Source: Trichopria drosophilae (Eukaryota; Arthropoda; Insecta; Hymenoptera; Diapriidae). From it: a DNA stretch of 64,000 nucleotides. The notes below the pieces were generated by a model. The model made no database searches, was not told the DNA's origin, and saw only the letters and a list, made by a program, of their open reading frames with translations. Location of the stretch: positions 156,884,501 through 156,948,500 of the forward strand of contig CM059582.1 of NCBI GenBank assembly GCA_030407085.1, read 5' to 3'. The stretch's first letter is position 1. Each line of letters starts with the position of its first letter. Shown in pieces: positions 12,129 through 24,300 of the stretch. The position numbers and the translations under genes are program-made.

Positions 12129-13144
12129 TTAACCGTTTAAGTCCCAAATGCACAATTTGCACACGAATTTCAGCATCGTTTTATTTATACCATAAAAATT
12201 TTAAAAATGATGAAAACATCTATATCCGACTGGTTTGAGGTCGCTCTTTCGATTGGCGCTACTGAAATTTTGAAGAAATGACGTTTACCACATTTTTTCA
12301 CACAAATATTGAAAGCCGTGATTTTTTAGAGGTCAAATTTTTTTAAATGCATTTTTAACTATGATACCCGTATCAGATCATCTTCTAACCTATCAGAAAC
12401 GTGTTCCCGATTTTTTTACTTCAAAATTATACATTCACCGATTTTGATTTATTTTGTTCTACATTTTAAAATGACGTCTGAACGCTGAAAGTTGTTGAAA
12501 TTGCTATTTTTTCGGATTTGCTAGGTTTTCTTTGTAGTAAAATCGTACAAATAAGTTATTAGGAGTTTTGCAGGAACTGTTATGATTTACGAAAGCTGTA
12601 ACATCCCATAAAATTTAATTTTCGAGTTCGGCTACAACCAATATTGGTGTGAAATTTGACCAATTATTAACAATCTATGGGATATTACTGCTTCCGTAAA
12701 TCAAAATAGATCCCACAAAACTCGTAATAAATTATTTGTACGATTTTACTACAAAGAAGACCTAGCAGATTCGAAATAATAGCAGTTTCTGCAATTTCAA
12801 CTATTTTCAACGTTCAGACGCCATTTTGAAATGAAAAATAAAATAAATCAAAATATGTGAATGTATAATTTTGAATTTAAAAAAATCGGAAACACGTTTC
12901 TGGTTAGGTCATCTGAAATGGGTATCATAGTTAAAAATGAATTTTAAAAAAATACTGTGGCTAAAAAATCGCGTTTTTTCAATGTTTTGTAAAAAAATGT
13001 GGTAAACGTAATTTTTCGAAAATTTCAGTACCTCAAAACTAGCCGGATATAGATGTTTCCATTTTTAAAATATTTTTATTGTATAAATATAATATTGCTA
13101 AAATCAGTGTGCAAATTATGCACATTTGCGACTTAAAGGGTTAA
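12129..13144. mobile_element. TTAA-flanked palindromic element (piggyBac-type MITE), 1.0 kb
   Basis: It is bounded by TTAA at both ends. The left terminus TTAACCGTTTAAGTC is matched at the right by GACTTAAAGGGTTAA. The arms (about 12129-12612 and 12677-13144) are long imperfect reverse complements. Landmarks are GTGTGCAAATT near the ends, ACATCTATATCC further in and CCCATAA near the centre, leaving a central loop of only about 65 bp. A TTAA target with CCY...RGG termini fits piggyBac (Kolobok also uses TTAA). No transposase frame remains. Confidence 0.75.
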
Positions 13145-15872
13145 TTTAAAACTGAGCAACTGAGAATAGACTCAAAAATTAAATTCTGGGTAACACTATA
13201 GTTAAATTTAACTTTACTTCGTAATATTCATGGGTGTCGCACTTGACTTTTGAAGGTTTTTAGATGATTACAATGACAATGCCGACAGAATAACAACATT
13301 AATTTTAACTCATAACAAATATAGTTATAACAATGTCCCTTGATTTCATGAAAATATGAAAAATTAACACTGGCTCCACTATGTGCAGGATTTGAAAGCG
13401 CTGAAATGTCTTATGTATTTGATTGAAAATATACCTTCTAGGATATTCCTGCAGATCAGATTGCAGAGAGAAAAATGCACCTTTTTATAGAAAATTACCC
13501 ATTTAAAGAAAAAAAAATAGGATATGTGTATATACATTCCATATTTTTTCAGAATAAATAGTCAAGTAAATAATTAGAAGCTTTACAATACCTGTACGAG
13601 TTTCGAAAATTACCAAATTATAAATCCTTAATTATTATTTCCTATTGTCCTATTTTTTACATATATAAAAAAAAATTATTGAAAATTTTGAATTATACCG
13701 ATAGCAAATATTTGAGGTGAATGTGGTATTACTATTATAGTAGAGTAAGTATAGTTAGGATTAGGTAAGTTCTGACTTCGTCCTTGCACTCACCCATTAA
13801 AAGGAGAGAGCATATTCCCTCGCCATTTACGTTCAGCCTTCGTGTACGTCTGCTGTGCAGAGGAGTAACACGTTATCGCACTACCGCAAACTAGAGTAAA
13901 GCGAGATGGGGTGAAAGAATTCAGATCTTACTCGATGGATTGGTAACAGGTTACAATAATTGACGAATATATTATGCTGTGCGAATTACATAAATAACTT
14001 CCGGTATATCAATATTTCTCGAATAGAATATTAATATAAGAGTTATAAAATAATATAAGCTAAACAGAACATATCAGATATGAGTATTTATAACATAAAA
14101 CTGAACTAATTTACAACAATTTATTTGTTTAACAACACATTTCCTTAATGAATAATTTTATATAAAAAGATGTGAATTCATTTTGACTAAAATATAACAC
14201 TCTCTGATAAATAGTGGTTCCTATTGTTAGAAAGAAACGATTCTATAGGTTATGAAATTATGAAATCGAGTCCTCTATGTTCGTTTGAAATATAATGGAG
14301 GGATTAATTAAAATCCAATTTTCCACTATAATTCAAGTTGGAATTAAGGAGATAGTACAGATCGGTAATAATGTTTGTTTCTCATTACCGTGCACTTATT
14401 TAAATAAGTAATAACGTTCTATCGATTGCAGGGTTCTGAACTTTCATTTACACAAGTAAAAAAGAAATTTTAAAGCAAGTTTTTATATACTTTTGATCGT
14501 GCCAATGAATATAAACAATTCTAAAACTACTCTCTACTGAATATTTGGCCTGTTTTTTTAACTGCATATTAAATTTCATAATAAAGATAAGAATAAATAT
14601 TCACATTCACGAGTAACGTAAATGGAAGTAAATATACACTGACAAAAATCGAAACTGGACGCTAACAAAAAATATTTTTGTTAAAATTAATAATTATTTC
14701 CAACTTGTCTTTATGAATTTTTGTATTTTAATTATAAATTTATGATATTGATCGACAAAAAATTATACAGGGATAAAAAGTAAAATTCTTTACTGACTAA
14801 ATTCAAATATGCGCTTGAAATATCGTGAAAACCATTTATTTTCTATATTAATGTACCTCTTATATAATAATACGTTGTTTTCGTGTACTAATAAATATTT
14901 TAACCATAATAACATGCAACACAAGTTGTTAATTGTTTCGTTTAAAGAATTTCGCTACATAGCAGTTAGGATAAAGTTATATTTATCAAGTGTTTTCGGG
15001 TAAATTTATCAAATATAATGCAATAAACGTACTCATTTAAACATCTTTATATTAATATAATTTATTATTATGAAGGCAAAGTGAAAAGCCATCACCTAAA
15101 AAGACGTTACAATAAATGTCTATTGCGGTACAGTTGTCTAACTATTCTTATCTGTATCTACTGCACAATGGCCTGCGGACCGTACAGTGGATTAAAGCAG
15201 AAGGCGATCAGACCTGTAGCAGATATTAATGGGATGACGGTGCAATTTCATTTAATTTAAAATGCATTATATGATTTCGAGTATATTGTTTATAATGTCT
15301 TTTATTCCGCTTTAAGTTATTTATGAGAATCTTCATGGTTATATGTTGTGGCATGTTTTCGTAAATGCCGAATTTTTTCATTATCTAAGGATGCCTGCAA
15401 ACTAGCGTCTCTATAAGCGTTTTACTCTTTTATACATTTTATTAATTAATCACGTTTTAAGGGATAACGTTAACATAAATTATTCAATGTTATCATGGTA
15501 TTTTGTTTTCTTCCATGCAACTATTTCATTATATTATTTTGTACTGTTAAAAATGTCACGAAAGTTAACGCGGACTTTGATATCTGCTTCCTTTGCATGC
15601 ATTCAATTTAATAAATGTTTATTAAATCAATAAAGCGTTCATTATCAGTATTAGATGTATTATATTTTTTACAGTGAGCTCTTTTATTCGGTTTAACTTG
15701 TTTATATTTTTTTTTCATTTAGGTCTACCATTTTATTGTTGTTTGCAACGATTCCCTCTATGTTTATAGTTACATCTTTGTAATTGTTATTTCAAAAGAA
15801 CATAATTTATATTAGATCGTATGGTGTCTATTTAATAAAACCAAATATATAAATTGCTATAATAAATCGCGT
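13145..15872. other. AT-rich DNA, no gene seen
   Basis: A short frame at about 15166-15258 (MACGPYSGLKQKAIRPVADI... then stop, 30 codons) has a protein-like make-up but is too short to call. Confidence 0.5.
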
Positions 15873-15990
15873 TTTCGCCACCGATGGAAGATTTCAATAA
15901 AAGGACCATTGTTTCGATTAGAATTTTGCCACCGATGGAACATTTTAGACATAAACTCTTCTACTCGTGGGTTTTGCTACCGATGAAAAA
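15873..15990 (+). repeat. Three degenerate copies of a ~50-bp unit
   Basis: TTCGCCACCGATGGAAG, TTGCCACCGATGGAACA and TTGCTACCGATGAAAAA begin near 15873, 15925 and 15973, about 50 bp apart. It is too short to assign to a family. Confidence 0.6.
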
Positions 15991-16464
15991 TTCTGAAAAA
16001 ACAACGGAGAATTTGGAAAAACAGGTGGTAGGGCAACTGACCGGCAATTGAAAGGTCCCAGAATCGTAACCCCGGTGTCTACCGAATGTTCTTCCAAGTT
16101 CCACGTTAATTTTTCTGAATTTTTTACGCATATTCGGTTTCTTCATGTTTTTCGTATATTTAACATCTTAAATTGGCATTTTTAACATTTTCATTGAAAA
16201 CATATTTTAAAAAAAAGCTGTTGTTTGCGTATCAAAATGATTTGTAAAGAGTAGATATATTTTATCCATGTTGAAATATTTGAATAAATAAATTACCATC
16301 AGTTGCAATTGCAGGGCATAAACCGCCAAATTTCAACTTGTTTTAATTATTGTATAAATTGTATATAATTCTCTTGTCGGATTACTCGAAGTATTTTTAA
16401 AAAACCACAAGTGATTGATAATTTTACAAGACACGCCGAAAAAAATATGTTTTAACCGTATAAT

Positions 16465-16813
16465 CGGCTTCGTGGCTCAGGCGGTTAACGCACTGGACTA
16501 TGAAGTCGTAGGTCGTGAGTTCGATCCCCATCTGGTGAACAATTTTTCGATTTCGTTTACAAGCAGCAGTTCGCTGTTGGTAAGACGAGCCACGTTGTTT
16601 GTGTTTACGTTTCGAAAGTATTGTTTATCTGGCGGAAATCGACTTATGACCGCCGCTGTACTTGGTGTAGGTTTCTGCAGTCCTATATTTCATACACAAA
16701 TGTGAAGTATGGCGCCATCTTTCTAAGTCGATCTGCAGCTCTCGCAAAATCTTAGAATTCAAAAATTCGGCAACAATTGAGTGAAAAAGGGCGATTCCGC
16801 TCGATAATTAATA

Positions 16814-16849
<36 letters not shown>
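16465..16849 (+). mobile_element. tRNA-headed SINE with A34 tail, about 385 bp
   Basis: The head (16465-16540) is tRNA-like. An RNA polymerase III A box TGGCTCAGGCGG lies at 16473-16484 and a B-box-like AGTTCGATCCC at 16518-16528. The anticodon stem no longer pairs, so it is not a working tRNA. A unique body of roughly 270 bp follows, then 34 consecutive A (16816-16849). This is the classic SINE order. Target-site duplications were not clear. An open frame of 96 codons across it is incidental. Confidence 0.75.
16816..16849 (+). repeat. A34 tail of the SINE
   Basis: 34 uninterrupted A following an AATAATAA-like transition. The unbroken length suggests a fairly recent insertion. Confidence 0.9.
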
Positions 16850-16851
<2 letters not shown>

Positions 16852-17447
16852 ATTAACAAAATGTCATGACTAATTTGTAATTTTTATGACCTTGCGGGTT
16901 TAAGGACGGTATTTTAGGAACTTTAGAATATATAAATGTTCTCTATTACTTAATGGGTATTCTGAAGCACAATTCGACACAAGGTAGGTCGGTGCGTAAA
17001 CAACGAACCGAACTAGCGGAAATTCCTGAGGTCGTAGAACGCATGCAAAATAGAAAATATTGACAGTTTCTTGTTTACTATAATACCATTTTAAGTAATA
17101 AAATATTAGGTAAATCTTCGTATGATGCACCTATTTGAATCGAAAAATCGACAACGTACATTTCATATATTTGCCTCCGGAAAATAAAAATGACAACAGA
17201 AATTGGCGAAGTTGAAAAAATATTTCAAATAAAAGTTGTAGAGCGGAAAATTCTCTACAAAAACGATTCTATACATTTTTTTTCGAAACCTCAACGAAAA
17301 GTCCACAAATTAATGACGAAAATGCCGATAATGTGGAAGGTAAACGTTGGCGAAGTAAGCGTCATACAGAAAAATGAATGAAAAAATAGTTGTAGGAAAT
17401 GAACCCAACTATTCGATGATGAACTCGCTTTACCTGAACCTGCATGG
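16850..17447. other. AT-rich DNA, no gene seen
   Basis: Only 60-80-codon frames of AT-rich composition. No repeat recognised. Confidence 0.5.
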
Positions 17448-17705
17448 TTGGAGGTTAGGTTAAAAAAAAAGAGAGAAGTCTGGGTGACGAAGCCCCCTCA
17501 GCACGCAGGCATTATCCTCGGGATCACGAATTACGTTTCAATTTCAAACAAAAGGATATAGCGTTTCACGCATTTTTATAAAAGTTCATAATTTATTATA
17601 TAATTTTCTTTGAAATTAAAAAGAAATGCCTGAATCTGAGGAGTGCTTGCATGCAGGGGGCTTTGCCTCCCAGACCCCCATTTTGTGTATTAACCTAACC
17701 TCCAA
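17448..17705. mobile_element. MITE with GGAGGTTAGGTT termini, about 258 bp
   Basis: TTGGAGGTTAGGTT at 17448-17461 is mirrored by AACCTAACCTCCAA at 17692-17705. Inside, GAAGCCCCCTCAGCACGCAG is matched by CTGCATG/AGGGGGCTTTG on the right, so the inverted repeats run about 75 bp. The central part is AT-rich and non-coding. A half-similar GGTTAGAGGTTAG follows at 17755. The ends resemble the insect telomere word TTAGG but only in two copies. Confidence 0.6.
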
Positions 17706-18262
17706 TATCCAGTCATTCAGATTGTGGGTTTGGTTGTCACCAATATCTGTGTGGTTAGAGGTTAGTCTAATATAAAGGAGGGGGGAGGGGAGTCTAGTTT
17801 CACGTATTTTCCGAAAAATTTACAATTACTATATCCTATTGTTTGAACTTTAAATGCAATGCGTGAATCTAGGGAAAATCGAACGTACCGAAGCGCTTGC
17901 ACAACGATCGAACTGAAATCCACCTTACTACTGAGCAACTCAGCTAACATCATACAAACGTATATCTAGTCACATTTGTCACCATTTCACGAGCTTTCTT
18001 TTGCAGTTACGAAATAAATGTATATAACATATTGTAGAGAATTGGCCGTTCTGCAATTTTTGTTGTCAACATGTTAATACCCGATTTTTACTTTTCGAAA
18101 TAAATACAAAAAACTTTTTAAAAAGGCATTTTTTGGCTTTTTTTTGAGATAGCGGTCAAGATATGGCCGAGCACAATTTCTGTCATCATATCCGTTTTCA
18201 GGAGCAAAAAATACATGAAATGTATCTTGTCGATTTTTCGATTTCGAATAGGTGCATCAATA
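17706..18262. other. No gene seen; possible tRNA-derived relic
   Basis: On the minus strand at about 17880-17955, TTAGCTGAGTTGCTCAGTAG resembles an A box and GTTCGATTTTCC a B box. Stems do not pair well. Confidence 0.3.
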
Positions 18263-18350
18263 AGAGTGAATATTCACTCGTTCGCGAGGGTTGCTCAGTT
18301 TTCACTAACAAAAGAGTAAATTCTCACACTAAGAAATTTAGAAAGTGTGT
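18263..18350. mobile_element. Partial relative of the CACT/AGTG MITE
   Basis: Its right end (AAGAAATTTAGAAAGTGTG) is close to the terminus of the 10.75-kb element, and CACT/AGTG recurs inside (GAGTGAATATTCACTC, TTTTCACTAAC). The opposite end is eroded. The open frame running through it is not considered a gene. Confidence 0.5.
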
Positions 18351-21300
18351 TACTATGTACATTTTGTTTGGGTTGGTCTATTCGATTTAGAATGTTATTT
18401 TAGTCACTTGTAGTTATCGACAAGCATAATAAACCATACCAAATTCTTCCACGACCGACGAGAGTAGACCCCGAATATTTAAATCGGAATTTATAAATGG
18501 AAGTTTTGACATTTATTATCCGATTTTATTCTAATTCTAAGCGAACCATGATATTAGTGTGGTAGCAAAACACAAATCTTCATTTTTATTTAAAATTATC
18601 CTGGTTTTAACCCGATTATTATTTTCAAAATACTACTCACAAATTATGACGTTACGCTAGTGCGCTATTTAAGCTCTACTGCTGAATACTTGGTTACTAA
18701 AATATATCACTATAATAGGAACTCGGAACGACTAAGAAAGCCACTATAGCCGATTTCGCGTAATTTCTCCCAAGAACAAGCGACACGGTCTTTTTACATA
18801 AAGATGTACCAAAGCAAGATCTTGATATATAAAATGTATTGCATTTGTGTGTAGTTTCCAAACTCGTAAAAAGTCAATTAGTACAGAGAAGCAGCGTCGG
18901 CAATGGAATCCTGTCTCGTTAATAAGTAATGCCGCGGTAAAATTTTAAAGGTCAATAAAAAGTGGTAATGGTTATCCGACTCGCGTTGACTATGGTGGGT
19001 CGGCGCCGCTGGGAAAATTCCATTAAACTAGACGACAAAAGGAGGAAAAAGAGGCGAAAAGAGGAGAGACGATTCGTAGCGCGCGATCGAGATATGACAC
19101 TAATGTCTCGACCGAGCGCGTCGAGAAAGGAAAACCACCGAAACGATAGAAAACCCAAGTGGTTCGAAAGAAAGATGAGGAAAAAAAGGCGAAAATAAAT
19201 TGCTGAGAGTGAGGATTCGCGAACGTAAATCATCCGACAGAGAGGATTCTAATTAATTGGAACGGCAAAGTCGACGTAAACGCTACTTAGGCTGGGCCCC
19301 TTAAGAAATTAGAGAGACGAGGGACTGTGAGCCTTTCGGTCAGTACCAAATGCACAGGGCTCTAAATGAAGTGTCTTGAATCGAGCCAATTTATAAACAT
19401 TAACGTCCATCCTGAATGTACTTTATTACGTGTTACTCAGCATAACTAATTAGCTGCAGCCAACCCATTCATTCTTACACAGTGGGACGACAGTCCAAAA
19501 ACAGCCTTTCATCTTAACTATCTATCTAATTTGAATTCAATGAAATTTGTATTTTCTATTCAAATACGTTCCTAAATATGTAAATAAAAATGTTAATGTT
19601 ATTTTAGGCTGACACTCTTAGAGTAGTTTGAGTTTCGAAATATCTGCTTATAACTCAAGTACAGAAGGTTTCATTTAAATTTAACCAACAAGTTTTTTAG
19701 ATTAAACAGTGTTCTAGTCAATACACGCAACAAGTTATATGTCTTACAATGTTTATTCCATAACTAAAGGAGATCCAAAAAGTATCGCTTCTACTTTTTT
19801 CATATACTATTAAATTGAATGTAAATAGACATCGTTGAAAGGAAAATATTCTCCATCCTACTTGTGTAATGTATACCTAATAATTTTTACTTAATAAGTA
19901 CAATTTAACATTTAATTACGAAACATTTAACAAATTTCTAAGACTCTTAAGTTTTAAACCATTTAGGGTAAGTACTTATAATCCCACAAAACTTTGTTCT
20001 GCAACATTTTGGAAGAACTCCAATAATTATGAATGGTAGCTTCTTCCTTTAGTTCTCTATCACATGCCATCTAAGAAAATAAAAACCTTTCACTCAAAAG
20101 AGGGAAAATATTTCTCCAAATAATCATGGAATTGAATGGCAAATATACACGAGAACTATTCAAATACAAATACCAATACCCAAGTTTAAATACATAGATT
20201 ATCCACAGGATCCATTTCGTTGTTGACGCTTAAGATTTGGTTGATTCCTTGGACTATATTATTTGTCGCAAAGAGCCGAGTAAGATAATACTTGTACATT
20301 ATCACCGTTGTTTTAACCGAGAGAGACCGTAAAGAGCGCATGAGCTCGACTACTCTCTGTATGTATCCCTTATTATACAGAAAATACGATGTGTGACACA
20401 ACAACGACCCTTCAGAAGGATGTTTACTATAGGATAATGGACCAGCATTAACTGTCGAGTATTTCTGACACTTTAGCACGGTTCAAACTGTATAATCTGT
20501 TTACAGCACAATTAGCACAGCAACTATCCTACGTTATATAACTCATCTTCGTAAACGTCCATTGAAAGTGATGGGTGCGCTTGCGGGAAAAAACGATCCA
20601 CTTCTAAGTTTTGAAGAGGTTTCCTCTTAAATTGAGAAGCTTCTCCTTTTTTACAACAGAAAAATGAGCTTCATGAAGCTTTATACAAGAAAACACATTT
20701 ATTCTGACCAATCTACACCTCTATTCTCCATTACCGAATTTGCACAATATAGAAATGTACATAAATATACGTAAGTTTAAAGTTATTGCATAGTAATATA
20801 TAAAATTTCATATTAATTTACGCTCCAAATACCAGCTACGAAAAATTACAAAACAAAATTCGCAACTTTACAAAACTCATTTCGTGTATAAGATACGAAA
20901 TTCCTATAAATTGCACGCTAGATTTTCCATTTTCACAATTAACAATGATTGGAAATACGATCAATTTACATTATTTACGTCGAAGAATTTTTAAAAATAT
21001 AGAAAGTCATTCATCAGATAAATTACGAAACATCACTTTTTTCTGTGCTTTCAGTATATTTGAATCAATTCTATCGCTTAAAAATAAGTAAATATACATA
21101 ACATAGATACGAAATAAACCATAGATTATGGAAAATGTCAGATTACTACATCACAACCTGTTGGTTCAATTAGTAAATTTGTTATTTATTTCTTATTATG
21201 TCCTAGCGAAAAAAATTGGACCAAACTTGGTAGCTATGATGACAATAAATATTTTCGAGAAGTAAAATTATTTAAAAAGCTCTTTACACAACCTAGAATT

Positions 21301-24300
21301 TGAAGGGCCCTTAAGTCGGTGCGAAATCGTAAAAGATATACGTTTGTTTAATATCAATAATGAAAATCACAAAGAATATAATTTAAATGGCAATATTGAA
21401 TCGAGTTTACCAAAATTAGAACCTCAAAACCAAGCTTACGGAATAAACTTTATATTCGCAAAAACGTAATTATGGTGCGATGAAAAATAACCTAAATTGA
21501 AATTACATTAGAATAAATAATTTAAATTTTATTATAATAATTCCGTTGAATATTAGTCCACTTATTTATTTTAATAATTTTAGTTCATTCGTTAAACGGG
21601 TTTTGTAAACTAAAGAAAGTCATATTTTATTTCGAAAATTGGATATATTTTTCTTTCGATTCAAATAAATTGCATATAGACATATATCTTCAAATAGTAT
21701 CTTAAAATATGGAAAAGCTGGCAATGACATTTGGCTCAAGAGGTCGCTTCCAACAAAAAAGTAAGTTCAAGTTAGTAATCGTAGATCTCCGAACGTTTAT
21801 CTAAAATAAAAAAGGCTTTTCTTAGCACGCGCGAACAAATGATTTGTTTCATATTGAAAATTGAGTATTTTAGAATGTTTTTTGAAAAAGATGTAGTTAT
21901 TGACACTAAATTTTGTCCATGTCATTCATGTATTCTCAAAATTAGTTCTAAATGTCAAAAGAAAAATTCTTCGTTAAAGCAGTAGTTAACCCTATCTGAC
22001 AACTGTGTGACAAATTTTATAACGATCGGTTGGATTCGGAAAAAATCTGACTAACGACTTAAAAAATGTGATTTAAAAACGCTTTTAAAGTTCCTTATCA
22101 TGGGGTCGTGTCGCATTGAGTTCGATACTACAAAATTCCATGTTCAATTTCTGCAGCGGAAAACTACCCATATCCCCTTAAACCTGTTAGCAGAAATGAA
22201 AAGAGAAGTGAAATTCGCTACAAAGATTAATTAAACTTAAATATTTTGGCTCTGGCCCGCCCTCAACGGGTGCGTGTTTTCCCAAATAAATACAAACAAC
22301 TAGAAGAAACCATATCATTGGACAGTTTTTTCATGATAGCTTCTTAAATTAGTCTGACCACCAAATTGTATTATCATATTTGAAATAAATAGGAAAAAAT
22401 ATTTCAAAATATGTCCTTAATTTGTTATATGTGAAGTGCAGTTATTTTTGTTAGTTTTACCAATAAATTATTTTATTATACTGTATAGAAAACCTGTGTG
22501 AAATTAAGACTTACTACGCGGAAATGATCAGAAATTAAGAAACGTATTTTCAAATATACATAGTATTTGTAGTATTTTTCTGTTCCCTACCTGTCATAGC
22601 ATATTGATGCAAAATTCTGTAATTATTTCATGCATTTCTTTCAATAAATAAGGAATGTTTAGTTCATGCAAGAATACTACATAACATTCTAAATAGCATA
22701 ACTCTCTTCATCTACCGGTACTTTTCAATATCAAATAAAATAAAATGTGCTATTTTCATTAAAAATTCCAGCATAAAGTCTTTAAGTGTTCAAGTGAAAT
22801 TTGGTTTATCCATTGTCTTATTCTTTACCAAATTGACGTAAATTTACGTGCATTCGTATAAAGCTATAACATTATCCTCGTTAATTAACGGGATTTCAAT
22901 AAATAATTAGAATTCAATGAAGACATCGTAAATTCTCAGTAAAATAATTCCTACTATCGTAAATAACATCGCTGCAAATTGTAGTCGCTGTCGGAATAAA
23001 TTACAATTTCATGAATTATTCTCCGACGGCGTTTTCACCGAATTATAATTATCGGTCGCATACATTCACACTACGTCGACTTGCATAAAACAAATCTCCG
23101 TCAGGTCGCGTCGACCGTGGAGAGCAATTATACGTCGATATTCCTTCATCGCAAATCACGCATTCGTATTTTAAATGCGTTCGTACCTGCATTTGTATCT
23201 GAATGTTTTCCCCAGTCAAAGAAGCACTGCTTTCTCTCTTATTGCGCACAAGAGCCAATGAAACGACCACCGAGGGAAAAATGAACGCGGTTCAAAGTCA
23301 CATAGATTCAAATTACGGACGTCAGCAAGCTTCGACTAATTAATTTCTGTTATTTGTCACGAGAGTATACCGAAAGCGATCGCTCTCATACGTCCCGCAA
23401 ACAGGGTAAGAAACAATAGAAGGAAAAGAAATATAAAGGAATATGCATTGGCGAATTAAACACCAGCGAACTGTCGATGATATTGAGTGAGAAATCCTCG
23501 GGTGTTCAAAGAGACTCCAGCCAGTGCTGAAATGAGTAGTTCAAGATATACATATATATAGAAGAAGACCAATATAGACGAGGGGAGTCACCGAGAAGAA
23601 GATGGATTGAGGTGGGGGTAATCACGATTCGCAAAATCAGGAGTTCGAGACGACCGACGGCGGTACTGAATTTATTATTATGCATTTATGCAGATTGATA
23701 TTAATATTAGAAGTCCCCCGGTTCCAATCACTTCGGCCAAGGCAGGCGAGACTCCGCCGATCGAATACCTTAAGCGGGATGATTAGTTTCTTTGGTCGCC
23801 CCAATCCTCATCGTCGCAATCAAGACTTGTGACGCTTTCCATCTTTCGGGCGAATCGACTTAAAGTTACGCAAATTAACTGATGAACTTACATTCAGGGA
23901 TAATTTTGAATTGATAATGTTTCAAGGGTATACACGAGACGATTGTCGAATTGCTTTGGATCAAATGACCTCTCCGACCAAAGTGATAATATTCCATATA
24001 AATAATGTATAGAGTTAAGTAAAAAAAAGTCTTCATAAGACGCATTTCCCTAAAGGAGAGTACGAATAATAATTATTACACAAAAAAATCGGTAATTTGC
24101 GAACAAAATTCATTAATACCTTTCTAATAACAAAAGTTGGGAACAATATTCACGAGTAAAAGTCTATTAAGATGTTCATGATGACCAGTTTTTTTACTCG
24201 TCTTTGTAGTATGGATAGAAAGTGAATTTCAACTGTTAAGTGAAAAAGGCAGTGAATAGTCAGACATTAGAAACAGGGATTCCAATGTTTTCAACATTTC

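Noticed and set aside
16465..16540. Functional tRNA gene
   Set aside because: The anticodon stem does not pair and the T stem has a mismatch. SINE head is the better reading.
16415..16705. 96-codon frame
   Set aside because: It crosses the tRNA-like head and body of a SINE.
17448..17770. Interstitial telomere array
   Set aside because: Only one or two TTAGG words at each site; no array.
18952..19233. Overlapping 93- and 78-codon frames
   Set aside because: Basic, Arg-rich or Phe/Leu-rich translations of a purine-rich stretch. Low complexity, not gene-like.
20186..20479. 97-codon minus-strand frame
   Set aside because: Composition is not strongly AT-biased, but no splice sites, homology or neighbouring exon support it.
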